DNA from: an uncultured Dialister sp.
GTDB taxonomy: Bacteria > Bacillota > Negativicutes > Veillonellales > Dialisteraceae
Direction: 5' to 3'
Length of the DNA: 64,000 bases
Assembly: GCA_900547785.1 (NCBI GenBank)
Contig: URIB01000002.1
Coordinates: 1-64,000, forward strand
The notes beneath the pieces are model-generated. The model made no database searches. It was not told the origin of the DNA and was given only the letters and a program-made list of their open reading frames with translations. The translations under genes and the position numbers were made by a program. This document shows, piece after piece, positions 55,201 to 64,000 of the stretch (its first letter is position 1; each line of letters opens with the position of its first letter).

Positions 55201-57573
55201 CTATATAGGATCCACATCTATAATTATAGCATTTTCTTTAAAAACAGGACTTCCTCGCATCCATGTCTTTATATCTGATAAGTTTTTACCTTTAATTAAT
55301 ATAGAAACATAGTAAAAATTACGTACTTTCTTTATGGGTTCATCAAAAGGCGGGCTTATTTGAATTTGGTCTTTTCTCATTTTTATCTGCATCAAAATAT
55401 TTTTATAAACTTTTTCCGCTTTCCGCCTTGCCATACGTTCCTCTTTATGAAAACATGTAATTTTCATCATCCGTACAAAAGGCGGATAATTCATTAATTT
55501 TCTAAATTCAATTTCATGATTATAGAACATCTTATAGTTGTGATTAACTGCTGCACGAATGACGTAATGATCAGAATTAAATGTCTGTAATATGACTTGC
55601 CCCTGCTCTTTATTTCTTCCTGCCCGTCCTGCACATTGAGTAATTAGATTAAAAGTTTGTTCTGCCGCCAAATAGGTCGGCATGTTCAATATGTTGTCAG
55701 CAGCCAGTATGCCTACGGTTCCGACATCGGTAATATCATGTCCCTTTGCTACCATTTGCGTACCAAATAATATATCAAATTTTCCCGTTTGAAAGTCACT
55801 TAATATTTTTGACGCACTATTTTTTCTGCTTGTACTGTCCAAATCAAAACGCTGACATTTAGCTTCCGGTAATGCTTTTTCCAAATCGGATTCTATATGC
55901 TGCGTTCCCGTTCCTAAAAATAAAATATTCTTCTTATTGCAATTAGGACAGCTTTCCGAAACAGGAAAAGAATGTTCACAATAATGACACTTTAAACTCC
56001 CTGAATCTTTGTGATACACAAGAGATACATCACAATTCGGGCACTTAAAAATATATCCGCAGTTTTTGCATAGAAGTGTTGTTGAAAACCCTCGTCGGTT
56101 TAATAAAAGAATGGCTTTCTTTTTATGATTTACTGTTTTGTACAGTAAATTAAGTAACGGACGTGATAAAATGCCCCGATTTCCTTCCTGATACTCTTCA
56201 CGCATGTCACATAAATGAATATGGGGAAGCGGCGTATTATGAATCCGGTGATTCATTTCTATGAGTTTAATCTTTCCCTCTAATGCGGCATGATAAGTTG
56301 CTATGGAAGGAGTCGCAGCCCCTAAAACAATCGGGCAGTGATAAATTACCGCCATAAATTTCGCCACATCTCTTCCATTGTACCTCGGACCGTCACTTTG
56401 CTTGTATGAAGTGTCATACTCTTCATCAATAATAATAAGTTTTAAATTTTTAAAAGGCATAAATAGAGCGGAACGGGATCCGATGATGATATTACTTTCT
56501 CCATTCGCAATACGCTGCCGATTGTTATATCGTTCTCCTTTGCTCAGATTACTATGCATAAAAACAACTTTTTCACCAAATCGTTTTGCAAAATAAGACA
56601 CCATTTGATTAGTCATTGCAATTTCCGGAACTTCAATCAAAACAGATCCTCCCGTTGCCAATGCATGTATTGCCGCACGCAAGTACACTTCTGTTTTCCC
56701 GCTTCCGGTTACCCCATGAAGTAAAAAACCGTCATAGCAATTCTTATCTATGGACTCACAAATCATTTTTACGGCCTGTTTTTGTTCTTCTGTCAGAAAA
56801 ATAGTTTTATCGTTCGAGTGGTTCTCTACCAATGAAAAAGTTTTCTTTTTTTTATAGAAGAACCGCCCTGCGCCCTTCTCACAAAAAGATTTAACAACCG
56901 CTGAAGAAAATCCCAACTCATTTAGTTCGGAAACTTCTGCTTCTTTATGGGTTTCCAAATATGTTAATAACTGAATTTGTTTAGGACTTCTGCCCAATTG
57001 TATTTTTCTCCGTCCCGATTTTAAAGCAATCCATTTTTCAAGCGGTTCTTTATGCACAGCTGAAAGTAACTCTCGTTTTATTAAAAAACCGGCCTTAATA
57101 TAGGAAGAAAGCAATTCTTCCCCCCAAAGCATGACAGCATCCTTCTCAGAAACGGTCTGAACCGAATCATCAATCAATCCGGCTATATTTTCTATATTCC
57201 CGCATATGTCCCATGAGATTTGATAAAAAACGGATGTCGTTATCCCTTTTTTGTCAATAAAAAATAAACGAAGTGCTTCTATATAAGTACACATGTAGTA
57301 TTGTGAAATCCAAAGAGCCGTTTTCAGCATTTCTTTACTGAACCAAGGAAATGAATCCACCACAGAGTGAATATCAAGAAGCTTATAGGATAATCTTGAA
57401 ACATCTTCTTGCCTTGCCGATATAATAATTCCTTCCTCCAGCTTTCCTGAAAAGGGAACAACGCAACGCCAACCGGGACCAACATTTATAAAATCAGGAG
57501 GAATCCTATAAGAAAATGTTCTATCCAAATGCTTGGAAGGACGGTTAATTAATACTTCAGCAACAGTATCCAT
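55201..57573 (-). CDS. priA: Primosomal replication-restart helicase PriA
   Basis: 3'–5' DNA helicase that restarts replication at forks. It has an N-terminal DNA-binding domain, Walker A GVTGSGKTEVYLRAA (near 289), DEEYD as motif II, a zinc-binding insert with paired cysteines (CKNCGYIFKCPNC; CHYCEHSFP; CPNCNKK), and helicase C-terminal motifs (GTQMVAKGHDI; QCAGRAGR). 790 aa. A strong AGGGGGAGG ribosome site is present. It leads the def–fmt–rsmB–rlmN operon. Confidence 0.96.
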   Translation of the reverse strand: MDTVAEVLINRPSKHLDRTFSYRIPPDFINVGPGWRCVVPFSGKLEEGIIISARQEDVSRLSYKLLDIHSVVDSFPWFSKEMLKTALWISQYYMCTYIEALRLFFIDKKGITTSVFYQISWDICGNIENIAGLIDDSVQTVSEKDAVMLWGEELLSSYIKAGFLIKRELLSAVHKEPLEKWIALKSGRRKIQLGRSPKQIQLLTYLETHKEAEVSELNELGFSSAVVKSFCEKGAGRFFYKKKKTFSLVENHSNDKTIFLTEEQKQAVKMICESIDKNCYDGFLLHGVTGSGKTEVYLRAAIHALATGGSVLIEVPEIAMTNQMVSYFAKRFGEKVVFMHSNLSKGERYNNRQRIANGESNIIIGSRSALFMPFKNLKLIIIDEEYDTSYKQSDGPRYNGRDVAKFMAVIYHCPIVLGAATPSIATYHAALEGKIKLIEMNHRIHNTPLPHIHLCDMREEYQEGNRGILSRPLLNLLYKTVNHKKKAILLLNRRGFSTTLLCKNCGYIFKCPNCDVSLVYHKDSGSLKCHYCEHSFPVSESCPNCNKKNILFLGTGTQHIESDLEKALPEAKCQRFDLDSTSRKNSASKILSDFQTGKFDILFGTQMVAKGHDITDVGTVGILAADNILNMPTYLAAEQTFNLITQCAGRAGRNKEQGQVILQTFNSDHYVIRAAVNHNYKMFYNHEIEFRKLMNYPPFVRMMKITCFHKEERMARRKAEKVYKNILMQIKMRKDQIQISPPFDEPIKKVRNFYYVSILIKGKNLSDIKTWMRGSPVFKENAIIIDVDPI

Positions 57574-57654
57574 ATAAAGGTCCTCCCCCTGTCAAATTCA
57601 TTAGCATATCCAATATTTTTAGTTTATTATATCATATCTATAAAATTGAATATA

Positions 57655-57686
57655 AAAAATACCACAGTATTTCCTGCAGTATTTTT
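57655..57686 (-). terminator. Terminator of metK
   Basis: Minus-strand 12-bp stem AAAATACTGCAG / CTGTGGTATTTT with a 6-base loop and U-run. Confidence 0.8.
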
Positions 57687-57699
57687 AGGTTCAATCTGA

Positions 57700-58884
57700 T
57701 TATAAACCGGCTTGTTCTTTTAATGTGTCGGCTTTATCTAAACGTTCCCACGGTAAGTCGGTATCCGTTCTCCCAAAATGTCCATATGAAGCCGTTTGTT
57801 TATAAATCGGTCGTCTTAAACCAAGCATATCAATTATTCCTGCCGGCCGAAGCTCAAAATTCTTTTCAATTAAAGAAACTATTTTTGTATCATCAATTTT
57901 ACCTGTACTAAAAGTATCAACAAATATTGAAACCGGACGGGCTACACCAATTGCATAAGCAAGTTGAATTTCACATTTATCCGCGATTCCGGCAGCCACT
58001 ATATTTTTCGCTACATAACGAGCCGCATAGGCGGCAGATCGATCTACTTTTGTCGGATCTTTACCGGAAAATGCACCGCCACCGTGCCGCGCCATGCCGC
58101 CATAAGTATCAACAATGATTTTTCTTCCGGTTAAACCTGCATCTCCCTGCGGTCCGCCAATCACAAATCGCCCTGTCGGATTAATAAGATACTTTGTGTT
58201 CCCATCAATAAATTTTTCCGGAATTACTGATTGGACAACATGATGAATCATATCTTTATGAATGGTTTCCTGTTCTATATCAGGATTGTGCTGCGTAGAA
58301 ATAACAATCGTATCTACCCGAACCGGTTTTCCATCATCATATTCTACGGTTACCTGCGTTTTTCCATCCGGTCTCAGATATGGCAACAAACCTGTTTTTC
58401 TGACTTCTGCCAACCTGCGTGAAAGACGATGTGCATAAGCAATCGGTAGCGGTAAATATTCAGGAGTTTCGTTGCAGGCATATCCGAACATCATTCCTTG
58501 ATCCCCCGCACCGATATCATAATTATCGGATTGTTTTTGCTTGGATTCCAAGGATCGGTTCACGCCCATAGCAATATCCGGTGATTGCTCGTCTAATGAA
58601 ATTAAAATGGCACAAGTTTCACTGTCAAATCCGTAGCGACCATCTGTATAACCGATGTTTTTAATAGTTTCCCTGATGATTTTATTAATATCAATTTTGG
58701 CCCTACTTGATATCTCTCCAAATACATGGACTTGTCCGGTTGTTACAATTGTTTCACAAGCAACGCGTCCGTTCGAATCTTCTTCAAGAATGGCATCTAA
58801 AATACCATCAGAAATTTGGTCTGCTATCTTATCAGGATGTCCCTCTGTTACTGATTCTGAAGTAAATAATATCTTTTTAGGCAT
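57700..58884 (-). CDS. metK: S-adenosylmethionine synthetase
   Basis: Makes SAM from methionine and ATP. Motifs are [32 protein letters not shown], the [21 protein letters not shown] loop and [19 protein letters not shown]. 394 aa. It is controlled by the SAM-I riboswitch just upstream and ended by its own terminator, so it is monocistronic. Confidence 0.98.
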   Translation of the reverse strand: MPKKILFTSESVTEGHPDKIADQISDGILDAILEEDSNGRVACETIVTTGQVHVFGEISSRAKIDINKIIRETIKNIGYTDGRYGFDSETCAILISLDEQSPDIAMGVNRSLESKQKQSDNYDIGAGDQGMMFGYACNETPEYLPLPIAYAHRLSRRLAEVRKTGLLPYLRPDGKTQVTVEYDDGKPVRVDTIVISTQHNPDIEQETIHKDMIHHVVQSVIPEKFIDGNTKYLINPTGRFVIGGPQGDAGLTGRKIIVDTYGGMARHGGGAFSGKDPTKVDRSAAYAARYVAKNIVAAGIADKCEIQLAYAIGVARPVSIFVDTFSTGKIDDTKIVSLIEKNFELRPAGIIDMLGLRRPIYKQTASYGHFGRTDTDLPWERLDKADTLKEQAGL

Positions 58885-58908
58885 AATAACCCCCTTATAA
58901 ACACTGCT

Positions 58909-59046
58909 TAATAAAAAAAGCCTCCACGCAGGGAGGTTTACCTCTCATCTGCCAGCACCTTGCTGATGGAATTAGCACCTTTTCCCTATATGGAATGGTT
59001 GCTGCAGCTTCATCGGGCCATTTCCCTCTGCTGCTCTGGATGAGTT
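58909..59046 (-). promoter_or_regulatory. SAM-I riboswitch (S-box) controlling metK
   Basis: On the minus strand the aptamer (59046–58942) shows the S-box landmarks CTCATCCAGAG, AGAGGGAAATGGCCC, GATGAAGC…GCAACC, GGTGCTAATTCC and the closing GATGAGAG. It is followed by the terminator CCTCC / GGAGG with a T-run. High SAM should favour termination before metK. Confidence 0.95.
58913..58937 (-). terminator. Riboswitch expression-platform terminator
   Basis: AACCTCC-CTGCGT-GGAGGC then seven T on the minus strand, between the S-box aptamer and metK. Confidence 0.9.
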
Positions 59047-59059
59047 ATTTGCGTTTCAT

Positions 59060-59087
59060 ATTATAGCATACTTATTGTCGAAGTAAA
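59060..59087 (-). promoter_or_regulatory. Promoter of metK
   Basis: Minus strand TTTACT, 16 bases, consensus TATAAT, about 15 bases before the S-box. Confidence 0.65.
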
Positions 59088-59157
59088 ATATTAAATGAAA
59101 CTTTTTTATAAAGATGTAATCTGTCATTGTAAAACGTGATATAGATAAGTTTTTGAT

Positions 59158-60351
59158 TTACAGGCGTTCCGCCAATTTTTCAATAATAATTTTTCCCAAC
59201 TCTTCTTTTGTCATCTTCGGATACTCTTCCATTGTTCCATCACTATATAAAATAGAAGCAATATTGGTCGGAACATTAAACCCTGCCCCGGGCATAGCTA
59301 CATCGTTCGCAACCAGCATATCCAGATTCTTCCTTTTTATTTTCTCTTGTCCGTGCCGGATTACGTCATCCGTTTCGGCAGCAAATCCGACAAGAAACTG
59401 ATGAGTTTTTCTTTGCCCTAAACCACACAATATATCCGGATTCAATTCTAATTGAATTTCCAAAGAATGATTCTCTTCTTTTTTTATTTTATGATCAGCT
59501 TGACTAACCGGACGATAATCGGAAACGGCAGCTGCCATAACAACCGCGTCATTGGAATCATAATACGCATTCATTACTGTATTCAACTCCCTGGCATCTT
59601 CTGCATATACCATATGAACTCCATCAGGAATCGGTAAATCTTTAGTGCAACTAACCAAAGTAACCTCTGCATCTTCCATGGCAGCCGCTTTTGCAATAGC
59701 ATATCCCATACGGCCGCTGGAACGATTCCCGATATATCTTACAGGGTCAATATTTTCTTTTGTTCCTCCGGCGCTTATAATGATTTTCTTTCCTTTTAGC
59801 AAATGCCTGCTGAAAAGTATCCTTTCCATTTGGAACATAATCTTTTCTAATGTGGGAAATCTTCCTTTTCCCTTTGTATTACAAGCCAGATGTCCACTTT
59901 CCGGTTCCATAAATTCATATCCCAAATCCTGTAATTTCCGAATATTTTGTTGGACAATTGGATTTTCATACATATTGGTATTCATTGACGGAACAAATAG
60001 AACCTTTGCTTTCGTTGCCATAATCGTTGTCGAAAGCATGTCATCAGCAATACCGTTAGCCACTTTTCCAATGATATCGGCAGTAGCCGGAGCAATCACA
60101 AAAATATCCGCCAATTTCGCCAATGCAATATGCTCGACATCCCATTTATATATATTGGAAAACATGTCCACCGTTACATCATTTCCGGAAAGTTCTCCAA
60201 AAGTAATCGGAGTAACAAATTTTGAGGCATTTTCCGTCATGATGCAATGTATATCTCCACCTTGCTGGCGAAGACGGCTTACAAGCCCGGCGGCTTTAAA
60301 AGCGGCAATTCCTCCACAAATTCCGACTACTATATGCTTGTTTTTGAACAT
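59158..60351 (-). CDS. coaBC: Bifunctional phosphopantothenoylcysteine decarboxylase/synthetase
   Basis: Two steps of coenzyme A synthesis. The N-terminal flavin decarboxylase CoaC (~1–185) has GICGGIAAFKAAGLVSRL, APATADIIGKVANGIADDMLST and SMNTNMYENP. The C-terminal CTP-dependent synthetase CoaB (~190–397) has ISAGGTKENIDPVRYIGNRSSGRMG and AAAVSDYRP. 397 aa. It ends the dapF–coaBC run. Confidence 0.96.
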   Translation of the reverse strand: MFKNKHIVVGICGGIAAFKAAGLVSRLRQQGGDIHCIMTENASKFVTPITFGELSGNDVTVDMFSNIYKWDVEHIALAKLADIFVIAPATADIIGKVANGIADDMLSTTIMATKAKVLFVPSMNTNMYENPIVQQNIRKLQDLGYEFMEPESGHLACNTKGKGRFPTLEKIMFQMERILFSRHLLKGKKIIISAGGTKENIDPVRYIGNRSSGRMGYAIAKAAAMEDAEVTLVSCTKDLPIPDGVHMVYAEDARELNTVMNAYYDSNDAVVMAAAVSDYRPVSQADHKIKKEENHSLEIQLELNPDILCGLGQRKTHQFLVGFAAETDDVIRHGQEKIKRKNLDMLVANDVAMPGAGFNVPTNIASILYSDGTMEEYPKMTKEELGKIIIEKLAERL

Positions 60352-60415
60352 TATAAATTCCTTTCAATGGCAGATATTTATTAAGGCAGAAAAGCCAGAT
60401 AAATGCCGGCACTTT

Positions 60416-60616
60416 TTATTTATTTCCTTCCGAATACGTAATTTTGTCTTTAAATATCTCCTCTAAGGCTAAAGTAACTGTCTTTTTTCCTGAATGATCG
60501 AGCAAAGGAGCTGCACCATCCGTTAACTCACGGGCCCTCAATGCTGCTAATGTTACCAGTGTATATTTGGTATCTAATTTCTTCACTAAAACATCTATAG
60601 ACGGATAGCACATCAT
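60416..60616 (-). CDS. rpoZ: RNA polymerase omega subunit
   Basis: Small assembly subunit of RNA polymerase, 66 aa. It has the family blocks YPSIDVLVKKLDTKYTLVTLAALRARELTDG and KTVTLALEEIFKDKI. It overlaps gmk by 4 bases. The gmk–rpoZ–coaBC order is a Firmicutes hallmark. Confidence 0.95.
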   Translation of the reverse strand: MMCYPSIDVLVKKLDTKYTLVTLAALRARELTDGAAPLLDHSGKKTVTLALEEIFKDKITYSEGNK

Positions 60617-61260
60617 TTTAAAGGAACCTCCTTATTTATATACTGTCGAAAAATAGTTTCTACGTGATTTTCATTTCTGGAAAGTTTGCATTTTTCAGCT
60701 TCTAAAATGGCAGATGTTTTACGAACCGCTTCTTCCAGTACATCATTAACAACCATATAATCATACTTATGAGCCATCGACAGTTCATTGGTAATTTCTG
60801 CAAGACGTCTTTCAATAACATCTTCCGAATCCGTCCCCCTGCCGTACAAACGGGCTGACAGCGTTTCTAAAGAAGGAGGAACAATATAAATAAATACCCC
60901 CTTTGGATAACGTGCTTTCACCTGCATGGCGCCTTGTATATCTATTTCTAAAAGTACGGATTCTCCCGATTCAATTAAATCCAAAACTTTTCTTTTGGGC
61001 GTCCCATAGTAATGATCGTACACACACGCATACTCTAAAAAAGCATCTTCCTTAATTAATTTTTCAAATTCCTCATTGCTTCGAAAAAAATAACTGACTC
61101 CCTCAACTTCTCCGGGACGAGCCGCTCTTGTTGTCATAGAAATGGAATAATGCAAGTCCGGATACATTTTCCGTATGGCATTACAAATAGTTCCCTTTCC
61201 TGCACCGGACGGCCCCGAAACAACGAGTAAAATTCCCTCATCTTTTTTTTCAGACAGCAT
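60613..61260 (-). CDS. gmk: Guanylate kinase
   Basis: Phosphorylates GMP to GDP. P-loop SGPSGAGKGTICNAI is near residues 15–29; the GMP-binding block is SMTTRAARPGEVEGVSYFF. ATG 61260 has GAAGAAGG 5 bases upstream. The longer frame starting TTG at 61290 lies inside remA. 215 aa. Confidence 0.96.
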   Translation of the reverse strand: MLSEKKDEGILLVVSGPSGAGKGTICNAIRKMYPDLHYSISMTTRAARPGEVEGVSYFFRSNEEFEKLIKEDAFLEYACVYDHYYGTPKRKVLDLIESGESVLLEIDIQGAMQVKARYPKGVFIYIVPPSLETLSARLYGRGTDSEDVIERRLAEITNELSMAHKYDYMVVNDVLEEAVRKTSAILEAEKCKLSRNENHVETIFRQYINKEVPLK

Positions 61261-61261
61261 A

Positions 61262-61537
61262 TCAACCTTCTTCGGTTGCTTCCGCAACAATTGTATCTTT
61301 ATTCATTAATCGGTGAGAAATTGTTTCCGGCTGTACTGCAGAAAGGATAATTTGACCACTGTCCATAATTAAAACGGCTCTTGTTTTTCTTCCGTAAGTC
61401 GCATCAATTAATTCTCCTTTGTCACGACAGTCCTGTATCATTCGTTTTACCGGTGCCGACTCCGGACTGATGATAGCTATCACTCTGTCCGCTGTTGCCA
61501 TGTTGCCAAACCCTATATTAATAAGTTGAACTCCCAT
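61262..61537 (-). CDS. remA: RemA-like DNA-binding regulator (DUF370)
   Basis: Small 91-aa protein of the RemA/DUF370 family; in B. subtilis it is a DNA-binding activator of matrix and osmoprotection genes. It begins [27 protein letters not shown] and includes [31 protein letters not shown] 61537 follows AAGGAG. Its stop lies within the gmk ribosome site. The yicC–remA–gmk order matches other Firmicutes. Confidence 0.93.
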   Translation of the reverse strand: MGVQLINIGFGNMATADRVIAIISPESAPVKRMIQDCRDKGELIDATYGRKTRAVLIMDSGQIILSAVQPETISHRLMNKDTIVAEATEEG

Positions 61538-61547
61538 TTTCTGCTCC

Positions 61548-62441
61548 TTACTCAATATTTTGAACTTGTTCTCTAATTTTCTCAAGTTCTGTTTTGATTA
61601 TTATAACACAGTTAATCACATCCATGTTATTGGCTTTAGAAGCAGTTGTATTAACTTCACGCTGGATTTCCTGAATTAAAAAATCCAATTTTCTTCCTAC
61701 CGGTTCCATACTTGATAAGGCGGATTCAAATTGAGCCAAATGGCTTTTAAAACGAACGATTTCTTCCGTAAAATCTGTCTTTTCAGCGTAAATCGCCACT
61801 TCTTGCAAAAACCGCCCCTCTTCAACTTGTCCGTGAACATCCTCTAACAATTTTTTCATTTTTGTACGAAGACGGGTTTCATAATCAAAAACAATCCGAT
61901 CTTGTTTACCTTCAAGAAACTTTAATTTTTCTTGCAAAAGATGAATACGACCTTTTATATCGGCAGATAATTGTAATCCTTCTTTTAATCTCATGTCATT
62001 GAGTCCTGACAAAGCTTCTCCAACAGCCCGCTCTGCCAGGGGAATTAATTCTTCATCTGTAACTGTATCTTTTTCTACATGCAAAAAAGGTTCCGGTAAG
62101 GCCAGTAAATCCTTGATTTCAAGCTTATTGTTTTTTATACATTTCAGCTTTCTTACTTCCCTTAATGTATTTAAGTAGGCAGTAAGCAAGTCTTTATCAA
62201 TTGACACATGAATATGATCATTCCCTGCCAATGCCTCGAATGAGAGATTTACATAAACTTTTCCTCGTTTAACCTGATTTTTGATCAGTTTACGGATATG
62301 GTCTTCCATTGTGGCTGAAATCTGACCGGTTCGCATATTAATTTCTAAAAACCGGCTATTTATTGCTTTTATTTCCGCAGTCATAACTCCTTTAGCTCCT
62401 GTAACAGCAGATTGCCCGAAGCCGGTCATGCTTTTTATCAT
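61548..62441 (-). CDS. YicC family endoribonuclease-like protein
   Basis: Conserved YicC/YloC family; the E. coli member has been linked to RNA decay. It begins [10 protein letters not shown] and ends with the family block [15 protein letters not shown] … [19 protein letters not shown]. 297 aa. AAAGGAG lies upstream. It is placed between dapF and remA. Confidence 0.92.
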   Translation of the reverse strand: MIKSMTGFGQSAVTGAKGVMTAEIKAINSRFLEINMRTGQISATMEDHIRKLIKNQVKRGKVYVNLSFEALAGNDHIHVSIDKDLLTAYLNTLREVRKLKCIKNNKLEIKDLLALPEPFLHVEKDTVTDEELIPLAERAVGEALSGLNDMRLKEGLQLSADIKGRIHLLQEKLKFLEGKQDRIVFDYETRLRTKMKKLLEDVHGQVEEGRFLQEVAIYAEKTDFTEEIVRFKSHLAQFESALSSMEPVGRKLDFLIQEIQREVNTTASKANNMDVINCVIIIKTELEKIREQVQNIE

Positions 62442-62472
62442 TTTTATACTCCTTTATTGAATACCGAAATAT

Positions 62473-63306
62473 TTATTTTATAGAATAAGCTCCTTCAAAA
62501 ACTTTTTCTGCCGGACCTGTCATAAAGACGGAATCCGATTCTTTTCCTCCCCAGGAAATATGAAGCTCTCCGCCATCCAAAATCACTGTAGCTTCCTTTT
62601 CCACAATCCCGTTCAGTATGGCAGCAACAACAGCGGCACAAGTTCCTGTACCACAAGCCATGGTAATTCCGCTGCCTCTTTCCCAAACACGCATGCGTAA
62701 AAGATTTTTATCCAAAACCTGGACGAACTCTATGTTTGTTTTTTGAGGGAAATGTTCATTGTTTTCAAGCAAAGGTCCGACCTTTTCAAGTGGAATACTT
62801 TCAATGCAATCCGTAAAGATGACCGTATGCGGATTCCCCATAGATACACAAGTAATTTCAAATGTACCTGCCTGTCCGTCTCTTATGACTTTTTTTATAA
62901 TTTTTCCATCTCCTAAATCGGTAGCCGGTATATCCTTTGCCATTAAACGAGGCGCCCCCATATCTACTCTTACATGACCGTTATTTAAAACTTCCGGATA
63001 TAAGATACCCGCTCCGGTTTCCACGGAAAAACAAGGTTGCTTGATTAATTTCAATTCAAAAGCCCATTTGGCAAAAGCACGAATACCGTTACCGCACATT
63101 TCCGCTTCACTGCCGTCACTGTTAAAAATTCTCATTTTCAAATCAGCCTTATTTGACGGTAAGATAAAAATGATCCCATCCGCGCCGATGCCGAAATGAC
63201 GATCACAAAGTGTTTTTGCATGATTCACAGTTTCTGTTATATCAAAAGTCATCGCATTTATAAAAATAAAATCATTTCCGCAGGCTTGCCATTTTGTAAA
63301 GTTCAT
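62473..63306 (-). CDS. dapF: Diaminopimelate epimerase
   Basis: Converts LL-DAP to meso-DAP for lysine and peptidoglycan. The two catalytic cysteines are in EAEMCGNGIRAFAK (near residue 73) and MACGTGTCAAVVAA (near 217). ATG 63306 has CAGGAGG 8 bases upstream; ATG 63312 is too close to it. 277 aa. It leads the leftward operon to coaBC, and meso-DAP in the wall is implied. Confidence 0.96.
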   Translation of the reverse strand: MNFTKWQACGNDFIFINAMTFDITETVNHAKTLCDRHFGIGADGIIFILPSNKADLKMRIFNSDGSEAEMCGNGIRAFAKWAFELKLIKQPCFSVETGAGILYPEVLNNGHVRVDMGAPRLMAKDIPATDLGDGKIIKKVIRDGQAGTFEITCVSMGNPHTVIFTDCIESIPLEKVGPLLENNEHFPQKTNIEFVQVLDKNLLRMRVWERGSGITMACGTGTCAAVVAAILNGIVEKEATVILDGGELHISWGGKESDSVFMTGPAEKVFEGAYSIK

Positions 63307-63416
63307 TCCCATATCCTCCTGATTAAATTGCTTTTCTCACATTATCTGCTCGCATAGTATTTATTTCTTCCTATTGTATAATATACTTACCTTGAATAAA
63401 AGAAGGGAGTCTATTC

Positions 63417-64000
63417 ATGCAAATTGACAGTGCTACTCTTTATGTAATTACAAAGTGTTTAAACGATATGCTTATACCGTCACAAGTCCGTCAAATTCAT
63501 CAAATCGACAGTCGTATTGTGGACATTGAACTTTTTTGCCCTGATGCAAAGCCGATTCATTTAATATTTGATACATACAAACCGGCTGTATATGTATCCG
63601 ACAAGAAAGAAAATATATACTCCCCTTCTCAAACTTTTTGCATGACCTTGAGAAAACATTTAGAAGGAGCACGCTTATCCTCCATTCAGCAGATCAATCT
63701 TGATCGTCTGGTAAAGTTTGATTTTGATCGCATTGAAGCAGCCGGAGAAATCATCACCAAATCAATATACGCCGAATTGATTCCATCTGCCCCCAATCTT
63801 ATCTTAACCGAACAGGGCATAACCATAGATGCCTGCCTAAAAGGAAAAAAAGCAGGCCGGTTTTTGATGAGCGGTCAACCGTATGCACTCCCCTCCAATT
63901 CTTCACGAATGAATTTTTTTCACTTTACAATGCAGGAATTATCAGAAATTATCCTGTTTCATAGAAATACCGAGATCTCTGTGCAAGAGTACATATATGA
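63417..64000 (+). CDS. NFACT-family protein (RqcH/FbpA type), N-terminal part, cut by window end
   Basis: The first ~194 residues of a NFACT-N domain: MQIDSATLYVITKCLNDML, the IELFCPDAKPIHLIFDT strand region, TFCMTLRKHLEGARLSSIQQ and DRIEAAGEIITKSIYAELI. Family members tag stalled 50S-bound chains with alanine (RqcH), and some were described as fibronectin-binding proteins. ATG 63417 has GAAGGGAG upstream. The frame is open to the window end. TATAAT at 63377–63382 is a likely −10. Confidence 0.85.
   Translation, partial: MQIDSATLYVITKCLNDMLIPSQVRQIHQIDSRIVDIELFCPDAKPIHLIFDTYKPAVYVSDKKENIYSPSQTFCMTLRKHLEGARLSSIQQINLDRLVKFDFDRIEAAGEIITKSIYAELIPSAPNLILTEQGITIDACLKGKKAGRFLMSGQPYALPSNSSRMNFFHFTMQELSEIILFHRNTEISVQEYIY

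Noticed and set aside
59645..60466. Long rightward open frame (273 codons) opposite coaBC
   Set aside because: It is fully antisense to a clear, motif-complete coaBC gene and rpoZ end, with no recognisable domain or ribosome site. It is a shadow of codon bias.
1..64000. CRISPR arrays, tRNA or rRNA genes, insertion sequences and T-box leaders
   Set aside because: Looked for by eye on both strands and none recognised. Without a covariance-model search this is not exhaustive.

Overview
The window is a compact, housekeeping-rich stretch of a low-GC (about 40% by eye) Firmicutes-type chromosome. Gene content and order (aspS–6S RNA–rarA, ctsR–mcsA–clpC, yacL–ispDF–gltX, lexA–yneA, remA–gmk–rpoZ–coaBC, pp2C–pknB–rsgA–rpe) and the csaB/DUF5693 pair next to ftsEX suggest a diderm Firmicute of the Negativicutes (Veillonella/Dialister/Megasphaera relatives). 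That placement is inferred from gene order and protein flavour and was not tested. No rRNA, tRNA, CRISPR array, insertion sequence or prophage was seen.

Layout. Positions 1–39,430 are read rightwards as successive operons: the 3' part of aspS; 6S RNA; rarA–ftsK–solute-binding protein–rimO–pncC–recA–recX; ctsR–mcsA–clpC (mcsB absent); radA; yacL–ispDF–gltX; a glutamine-type ABC permease/ATPase pair; cspA; hpf; a long operon secA–prfB (with +1 frameshift)–DUF5693–csaB–split transketolase–ftsE–ftsX–M23 peptidase–ctpA; and obg–yhbY–proB–small ORF–nadD–yqeK–LCP–rsfS–cvfB. At about 39.45 kb the coding strand flips. From there to 63.3 kb nearly everything reads leftwards: lexA (divergent from a rightward yneA-like gene); a lone tyrosine recombinase; hslO–mtnP–mtnA–ahcY–mtaD; the operon priA–def–fmt–rsmB–rlmN–pp2C–pknB–rsgA–rpe; metK under a SAM-I riboswitch; and dapF–yicC–remA–gmk–rpoZ–coaBC. 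A rightward NFACT/RqcH-type gene begins at 63,417 and runs off the window.

How the genes work together. The left part covers replication repair and chromosome segregation (RarA, FtsK, RecA/RecX, RadA), proteostasis (CtsR/McsA/ClpC), isoprenoid and tRNA charging functions, protein export, and cell division and envelope remodelling (FtsEX with an M23 hydrolase, CtpA, CsaB). The right part joins SAM synthesis (MetK) to recycling of its by-products (MtnP, MtnA, AhcY, MtaD), translation start and maturation enzymes, and Ser/Thr kinase–phosphatase control.

Most interesting region: 40.1–41.8 kb. A lexA/yneA-like SOS divergon with three LexA-box-like sites lies beside a single tyrosine recombinase. 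The recombinase promoter is overlaid by a perfect 20-bp inverted repeat with a 7-bp centre whose core resembles a dif site. This sits at the point where gene orientation converges, which raises the possibility of a one-recombinase Xer/dif-like module near the replication terminus. This is a hypothesis; the same palindrome could be a terminator or an operator.
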